Below are positions 59,076-64,000 of a stretch of 64,000 nt of DNA, one piece after another (the stretch's first letter is position 1; the number at the start of each line of letters is the position of its first letter). Made by a program: the position numbers and the translations under genes. The notes below the pieces were generated by a model. That model did not search any database and had not been told where the DNA came from. It saw only the letters and a program-made list of their open reading frames with translations. Source of the stretch: JAENVU01 sp963756815 (lineage in GTDB: Bacteria; Actinomycetota; Acidimicrobiia; IMCC26256; JAENVU01); the NCBI GenBank assembly GCA_963756815.1, contig CAVWPR010000046.1, forward strand, positions 62,001 through 126,000. The letters are read 5' to 3'.

Positions 59076-61172
59076 ATGACGATGACTCCCACTCCGACCC
59101 TCCCGCCGGGCGAGACGAAGGCCGAGCGCGTCCGTGCCACGACCTCGATGTTCGACCCGACGATCATGCGGCGCGCGGTCGGGGACAGCTTCGTCAAGCT
59201 GAACCCGCGGCACCTCATGCGGAACCCCGTGATGTTCGTCGTCGAGGTCGGCAGCGTGCTGACGACGGTCCTCTTCTTCACGAACCTCTCCTCGGCGAGC
59301 ACCGACGAGAACGTCTTCGCCGCGCTCGTCGCGGCGTTCCTCTGGTTCACCGTCCTGTTCGCGAACTTCGCCGAGGCCGTCGCCGAGGGTCGGGGCAAGG
59401 CCCAGGCCGACACGCTGCGCAAGACCCGCTCCGAGACGATGGCGAACCGTCGCCGCGCCGACGGGACGCTCGAGCAGGTGCCGGGCACCCAGCTCGACCT
59501 GGGCGACGAGGTCGTCGTCGTGGCCGGCGAGGTGATCCCGAGCGACGGCGACGTCATCGAGGGCATCGCGAGCATCGACGAGTCGGCGATCACCGGCGAG
59601 TCGGCGCCCGTGATCCGGGAAGCGGGTGGCGACCGCTCGGCCGTCACCGGCGGGACGCGGGTGCTGTCGGACCGCATCGTCGTGCGCATCAGCGCCCGAC
59701 CGGGCGAGACGTTCATCGACCGGATGATCGCCCTCGTCGAGGGCTCGGAACGGCAGAAGACTCCGAACGAGATCGCGCTCAACATCCTGCTCGCCGGCCT
59801 CACGATCATCTTCCTGCTCGCGACGGTGAGCCTCCAGCCGTTCTCGATCTACGCGAACGCCGAGCAGTCGGTCGTCGTCCTGGTCGCGCTCCTCGTCTGT
59901 CTGATCCCCACGACGATCGGCGGCCTGCTCTCCGCGATCGGCATCGCGGGCATGGACCGGCTGGTCCGCCGCAACGTCCTCGCGATGAGCGGCCGCGCGG
60001 TCGAGGCCGCCGGCGACGTCAACACGCTCCTGCTCGACAAGACGGGGACGATCACCTTCGGCGCTCGGCAGGCCGCGGAGTTCCGGCCGGCGCCGGGAGT
60101 CGCCGAGCAGGACCTCGCCGACGCCGCGCTCCTCTCGAGTCTGGCCGACGAGACCCCGGAAGGTCGTTCGATCCTCGAGCTCGCGGAGCAGCGCTACGGG
60201 CTCGCGCCACGCGAGATCCCGGACGCCGAGCTCGTCGCGTTCACCGCCCAGACGCGTATGAGCGGGCTCGACTACGAGGGCCACAGCATCCGCAAGGGCG
60301 CGGCCGACTCGGTACGCCGCTGGGTCGAGGAGCAGGGGGGCACCGTGTCGGTCGAGCTCATGGACGAGGTCGACGCCATCTCCGGCCTGGGCGGGACGCC
60401 GCTCGTCGTCGCGAGCAGGAACGGCGCGACCGCGAGGGCGCTCGGCGTGATCTACCTGAAGGACACCGTCAAGCCCGGCATGAAGGAGCGCTTCGACGAG
60501 CTGCGCACCATGGGCATCCGCACCGTGATGGTGACCGGCGACAACCCGATCACCGCCGGTGTCATCGCCCAGGAGGCCGGCGTCGACGACTTCATCGCCG
60601 AGGCCACGCCCGAAGAGAAGATGGCCTACATCAAGCGGGAGCAGGCGGGCAGCCGGCTGGTCGCCATGACCGGAGACGGCACGAACGACGCACCGGCGCT
60701 CGCGCAGGCCGACGTCGGCGTCGCGATGAACACCGGCACCCAGGCCGCGAAGGAGGCCGGCAACATGGTCGACCTCGACTCGGACCCGACGAAGCTCATC
60801 GACATCGTCGAGATCGGCAAGCAGCTCCTCATCACGCGGGGCTCGCTGACCACCTTCTCGATCGCGAACGACGTCGCGAAGTACTTCGCAATCGTTCCGG
60901 CGATGTTCCTCACGGTGTTCCCGCAGCTCGACCGGATCAACATCATGAACCTGAGCACTCCGCGCTCAGCGATCCTCTCGGCGGTGATCTTCAACGCCTT
61001 CATCATCGTGCTGCTGATCCCGCTGGCGTTGCGGGGCGTGAAGTTCGTTCCGAGCGGTGCCGCGCAACTGCTGCGGCGCAACATCCTGATCTACGGCGTC
61101 GGCGGCATCGTCGCCCCGTTCATCGGGATCAAGCTCATCGACCTGCTCGTGACGGCGCTGGGGGTGAAGTGA
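59076..61172 (+). CDS. kdpB: Potassium-transporting P-type ATPase KdpB
   Basis: A 698-residue P-type ATPase. DESAITGESAPV is the TGES actuator loop, Asp321 in LLLDKTGTITFG is phosphorylated, MVTGDNPITA and MTGDGTNDAPALAQADVG are the hinge and Mg motifs, and FSIANDVAKYFAIVPAMF is the K+-pump-specific helix. It hydrolyses ATP to drive transport through KdpA. ATG 59076 follows GAGGAGG; the stop overlaps kdpC (TGATG). Frame intact. Confidence 0.97.
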   Translation: MTMTPTPTLPPGETKAERVRATTSMFDPTIMRRAVGDSFVKLNPRHLMRNPVMFVVEVGSVLTTVLFFTNLSSASTDENVFAALVAAFLWFTVLFANFAEAVAEGRGKAQADTLRKTRSETMANRRRADGTLEQVPGTQLDLGDEVVVVAGEVIPSDGDVIEGIASIDESAITGESAPVIREAGGDRSAVTGGTRVLSDRIVVRISARPGETFIDRMIALVEGSERQKTPNEIALNILLAGLTIIFLLATVSLQPFSIYANAEQSVVVLVALLVCLIPTTIGGLLSAIGIAGMDRLVRRNVLAMSGRAVEAAGDVNTLLLDKTGTITFGARQAAEFRPAPGVAEQDLADAALLSSLADETPEGRSILELAEQRYGLAPREIPDAELVAFTAQTRMSGLDYEGHSIRKGAADSVRRWVEEQGGTVSVELMDEVDAISGLGGTPLVVASRNGATARALGVIYLKDTVKPGMKERFDELRTMGIRTVMVTGDNPITAGVIAQEAGVDDFIAEATPEEKMAYIKREQAGSRLVAMTGDGTNDAPALAQADVGVAMNTGTQAAKEAGNMVDLDSDPTKLIDIVEIGKQLLITRGSLTTFSIANDVAKYFAIVPAMFLTVFPQLDRINIMNLSTPRSAILSAVIFNAFIIVLLIPLALRGVKFVPSGAAQLLRRNILIYGVGGIVAPFIGIKLIDLLVTALGVK

Positions 61173-61813
61173 TGCGACGCCAGCTCCTGCCGTCGATCGT
61201 GATGATGGTCGTGTTCACACTGCTGGTCGGCGTGGCCTTCCCGCTCGTGATCACCGGCATCGCGCAACTCGGCGTTCGCGGACAAGGCGAACGGCTCGCG
61301 AGCTGTCGGTGCACGGTCACGTCGTGGGCTCGAGCCTGCTCGGACAGACCTTCACCAAGGCGAAGTACTTCCACGGCCGTCCGAGCGCGGCCGGTGCCGC
61401 GGCCACGCGGCTCGGACGCGACGGATCCGAACAACGACACGAAGACGGTGCCGAACGACCCGAAGGACCTGAGCCAGGACATCAGCTCGGGATCCAACTG
61501 GGGACCGACCAACCCCGACCTCCTCGCCGCGGTGAAGCAGCGCGTCGCCGACTATCGCAAGCAGAACGGGCTCGCGCCGACCTCGAAGGTGCCGGTGGAC
61601 GCGGTCACCGCGTCCGGCTCGGGGCTCGATCCCGACATCTCGATCGCCAACGCGCGGCTGCAGGCCCCGCGGGTCGCGCGGGTACGGCGCCTCCCCCTCG
61701 CACGCGTGAACAAGCTCATCGACGAGCACACCGACGGACGCTCGCTGGGCTTCCTCGGCGAGCCCGGTGTCAACGTCCTCGAGCTCAACATCGCCCTCGA
61801 CCGCATCTCGTGA
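61172..61813 (+). CDS. kdpC: Potassium-transporting ATPase subunit KdpC, three compensating frameshifts
   Basis: About 212 residues. N-terminal helix LPSIVMMVVFTLLVGVAFPL, then the periplasmic domain. Three single extra bases, at 61273-61274 (GG[C/G]), 61298-61299 (TC[G/C]) and 61419-61420 (CG[C/G]), add up to one codon, so both ends share a frame while the middle is scrambled; bridged it reads FADKANGSELSVHGHVVGS, SLLGQTFTKAKYFHGRPSAA and TDPNNDTKTV. The end is intact: SGSNWGPTNPDLL, VTASGSGLDPDIS and LGFLGEPGVNVLELN. It links KdpA and KdpB. Confidence 0.9.
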   Translation: MRRQLLPSIVMMVVFTLLVGVAFPLVITGIAQLGVRGQGERLASCRCTVTSWARACSDRPSPRRSTSTAVRARPVPRPRGSDATDPNNDTKTVPNDPKDLSQDISSGSNWGPTNPDLLAAVKQRVADYRKQNGLAPTSKVPVDAVTASGSGLDPDISIANARLQAPRVARVRRLPLARVNKLIDEHTDGRSLGFLGEPGVNVLELNIALDRIS

Positions 61814-61830
61814 CTCCGTAGGCTCCCGCC

Positions 61831-64000
61831 ATGGCTCGCGGCAAGCTCCGCATCTACCTCGGCGCCGCGCCGGGCGTGGGCAAGACGTTCGCGATGTTGA
61901 ACGAGGGCCGCCGCCGCGCCGCACGCGGCACCGATGTCGTCGTCGGTTTCGTGGAGACGCATGCCCGGCCGAAGACCGAGGAGCAGATCAGCGATCTCGA
62001 GGTCGTACCGCGGCGGAGGATCGAGTACCGGGGCACCAGCTTCGAGGAGATGGACATCGACGCCATCCTGGAGCGGGCTCCGACCGTGGCGTTGATCGAC
62101 GAGCTCGCGCACTCGAACATCCCGGGCAGCCGGAACGAGAAGCGGTGGCAGGACGTCGACGAGCTCCTCGATGCCGGGATCGACGTGATCTCGACCGTCA
62201 ACATCCAGCACCTCGAGTCGATGAACGACGTCGTCGAGGAGATCACCGGGATCGAGCAGAAGGAGAAGATCCCGGACGAGGTCGTGCGACGGGCGGAGCA
62301 GGTCGAGCTGGTGGACCAGACCCCCGAGGCCCTTCGCCGGCGCATGGCCCACGGCAACATCTACAAGCCGGAGAAGGTCGACGCGGCGCTCGCGAACTAC
62401 TTCCGGGTGGGGAACCTCAACGCCCTGCGCGAGCTGGCGCTCATGTGGACGGCCGACCGCGTCGACGAGGCGCTCGAGACGTACCGCGAGGCCCACGGCA
62501 TCACCGGCACCTGGGAGACGCGCGAGCGCGTCGTCGTCGCGATCACCGGCGCGCCGGGCGGCGACGACGTGATCCGCCGGGCCGCGCGCATGGCGATGCG
62601 GACGCGCGGCGACCTGCTCGGTGTGCACGTGCGCCCGGCCGACGGGCTGGCGGGCCCGTCGACCGACCGGCTCGGCGAGCTCCGTCGACTGTTGACCGAG
62701 CTCGGCGGTGAGTACCGGGAGGTGAGCGGCGGCGACGTGGCCGAGGCGTTGGTCGGATTCGCGCGCTCGGAGAACGCGACCCAACTGGTGCTCGGCGCGA
62801 GTCAACGATCCCGGATCACCGAGCTCGTGCGGGGTTCGATCATCAACGCGATCCTCCGCGAGTCGGGTCCGATCGACGTGCACGTCATCTCGACCGGACC
62901 CGTCGAGGAGGCGCGGCTGCGCGTGCCCCGCCCGTCGACCCGGAGCCACCTCTCGCGCCGGCGCGTGATGATCGGCTGGATCCTCGCCCTCGCCGGGCCG
63001 CCGCTGCTCGCGGCGCTCCTGTCCCTCGGCCGCCGGGGCCTCGGCCTGCCCAGCGTCCTCTTGCTCTTCCTGATGCTCGTGGTCGTCGTCGCGACCACCG
63101 GCGGGCTGATGCCTGCACTCGTCGCGGCCGTGGCCGGCTCGTTGCTCGCGAACTACTACTTCACGCCGCCGATCCACACGTTCACGATCGAGGAGGGCGA
63201 GAACCTGCTCGCGTTGTTCGTCTTCCTCGCCGTCGCGGCGCTCGTCAGCTGGCTGGTGACCGTCGCCAGCCGGCGGACCGCCGATGCGGCGCGGGCGCGC
63301 GCGGAGGCGGAGACACTCGCCGCGCTCGGCGGGACGGTCGCCAGCGCCGAGGATCCGCTCCCGCAGCTCGTGGCGCAGCTCCGAGCCGCGTTCTCGGCCG
63401 AGTGCGTCGCCGTCCTCCGGCCGGAGGGGTCCGACGACGAGTGGTCGGTCGAGGCCGTCGCCGGCGGACCGGCTCCGGCGCGGCCGGAGGCCGCGGATCA
63501 CGCACTGCCGCTCGGAGCGAGCGAACAGCTCGTCGTCGTCGCACCGAGCCTGTCCGCCGAGGATCTCGAGGTGCTGCGGGCGTTCGCCGACCAGGTACAG
63601 GTCGCGCTGGAACGGCGGCGGCTGCGCGCCGACGTCGCTGCCGCGGCCGGGCTTGCCGAGGCGAACGAGCTGCGTACCGCGCTCCTCGCGGCGGTGTCGC
63701 ACGACCTTCGGACGCCGCTGTCGTCGATCAAGGCCTCGGTGACCAGCCTGCTCCAGCAGGACGTGACCTGGACCCCCCACGCGACGCGCGAGTTCCTGTC
63801 GACGATCGACGAGGAGACGGATCGGCTCGAACGCGCTCGTCGGCAACCTGCTCGACATGAGCCGACTCCAGACCGGGGCCCTCGACCTCGTGATGCGCGA
63901 CGTCGGGCTCGAGGAGGTGGTCCCGCGTGCCATCGCGGGACTGCCCGACCGCGTCGTCCCCGTCGAGCTCGACCTCCCGGAGACGCTCCCGCGTGTGCGC
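61831..64000 (+). CDS. kdpD: Osmosensitive K+-channel histidine kinase KdpD (C-terminus outside window), one frameshift
   Basis: 723 codons visible. N-terminal KdpD domain with Walker A GAAPGVGKT (residues 11-19), ALIDELAHSNIPGS and TVNIQHLESMNDVV; a USP domain with LVLGASQRSRITELVRGSII; four DUF4118 helices (about 375-475); a GAF-like domain; and the DHp helix with His624 (AVSHDLRTPLSSIK). An extra base at 63828-63829 (CT[C/G]) is followed by NALVGNLLDMSRLQTG. The ATP-binding catalytic domain lies past base 64000. It senses low K+ or turgor and phosphorylates KdpE, whose gene is expected next. Confidence 0.93.
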   Translation, partial: MARGKLRIYLGAAPGVGKTFAMLNEGRRRAARGTDVVVGFVETHARPKTEEQISDLEVVPRRRIEYRGTSFEEMDIDAILERAPTVALIDELAHSNIPGSRNEKRWQDVDELLDAGIDVISTVNIQHLESMNDVVEEITGIEQKEKIPDEVVRRAEQVELVDQTPEALRRRMAHGNIYKPEKVDAALANYFRVGNLNALRELALMWTADRVDEALETYREAHGITGTWETRERVVVAITGAPGGDDVIRRAARMAMRTRGDLLGVHVRPADGLAGPSTDRLGELRRLLTELGGEYREVSGGDVAEALVGFARSENATQLVLGASQRSRITELVRGSIINAILRESGPIDVHVISTGPVEEARLRVPRPSTRSHLSRRRVMIGWILALAGPPLLAALLSLGRRGLGLPSVLLLFLMLVVVVATTGGLMPALVAAVAGSLLANYYFTPPIHTFTIEEGENLLALFVFLAVAALVSWLVTVASRRTADAARARAEAETLAALGGTVASAEDPLPQLVAQLRAAFSAECVAVLRPEGSDDEWSVEAVAGGPAPARPEAADHALPLGASEQLVVVAPSLSAEDLEVLRAFADQVQVALERRRLRADVAAAAGLAEANELRTALLAAVSHDLRTPLSSIKASVTSLLQQDVTWTPHATREFLSTIDEETDRLERARRQPARHEPTPDRGPRPRDARRRARGGGPACHRGTARPRRPRRARPPGDAPACA

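Overview
High-GC (roughly 70%) bacterial DNA, most likely an actinobacterium. I infer an Acidimicrobiia-like lineage from the sigma factor, F420-type PPOX protein, LCP, DUF4244 and Tad proteins, and from gene orders resembling the mycobacterial Rv3649-Rv3661 and Rv2690-Rv2694 regions. No rRNA, phage, IS element or CRISPR array was seen.

Layout. 0-2.5 kb: leftward sulfur/redox set (DsrC/TusE-like protein cut by the window edge, sulfide:quinone-reductase-like flavoprotein, beta-lactamase-fold protein). 2.5-6.3 kb: a GT-C membrane glycosyltransferase overlapping an MshEN-GT2 fusion. 6.3-15.2 kb: SRPBCC protein, thioesterase, HtrA protease, DUF2332 protein, aldo-keto reductase, decayed Ser/Thr kinase, PAS-GGDEF-EAL protein, PPOX protein. 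15.2-21 kb: decayed ABC transporter, betAB (glycine betaine synthesis), a MarR operon with a visible promoter/operator, purU remnant, SDR. 21-27.6 kb: two tandem flippase-like membrane proteins (one carrying a degenerate kinase domain), SCP-x thiolase, nadE. 27.6-34.1 kb: three-gene ferritin-like operon, ABM protein, sigma-70 factor, MOSC protein, two tandem aldo-keto reductases. 34.1-38.1 kb: SigE-type sigma factor with its probable membrane anti-sigma/sensor, then amt. 38.4-45.4 kb: tRNA-Sec, a 25-residue membrane protein, PLP enzyme, HAD phosphatase and a complete Tad pilus operon. 45.5-49.4 kb: MrfA-like helicase, LCP protein, lipoprotein. 49.4-64 kb: potassium and ion homeostasis (two TrkA-type proteins, APC/KimA-like permease, K+-independent H+-pyrophosphatase, two DUF4118 proteins, kdpFABC and most of kdpD).

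Themes. Osmotic and potassium control dominates: betAB, TrkA/APC, hppA and kdp. A 44-bp element with TCAAGG repeats 32 bp apart occurs upstream of each of the two DUF4118 genes ahead of kdp and is a candidate KdpE operator. Cyclic-di-GMP may connect the GGDEF-EAL protein to the MshEN-GT2 polysaccharide synthase.

Quality warning. More than 30 frameshifts, including in core genes (hppA, kdpA, kdpC, kdpD, amt, tadE), all read as +1 insertions. Nearly every one can be read as two alternative third-position bases written one after the other (for example CT[C/G]). I treat these as consensus artefacts of a strain mixture, not gene decay, and annotate through them. Only the kinase, ABC, purU and SRPBCC fragments look truly degenerate.
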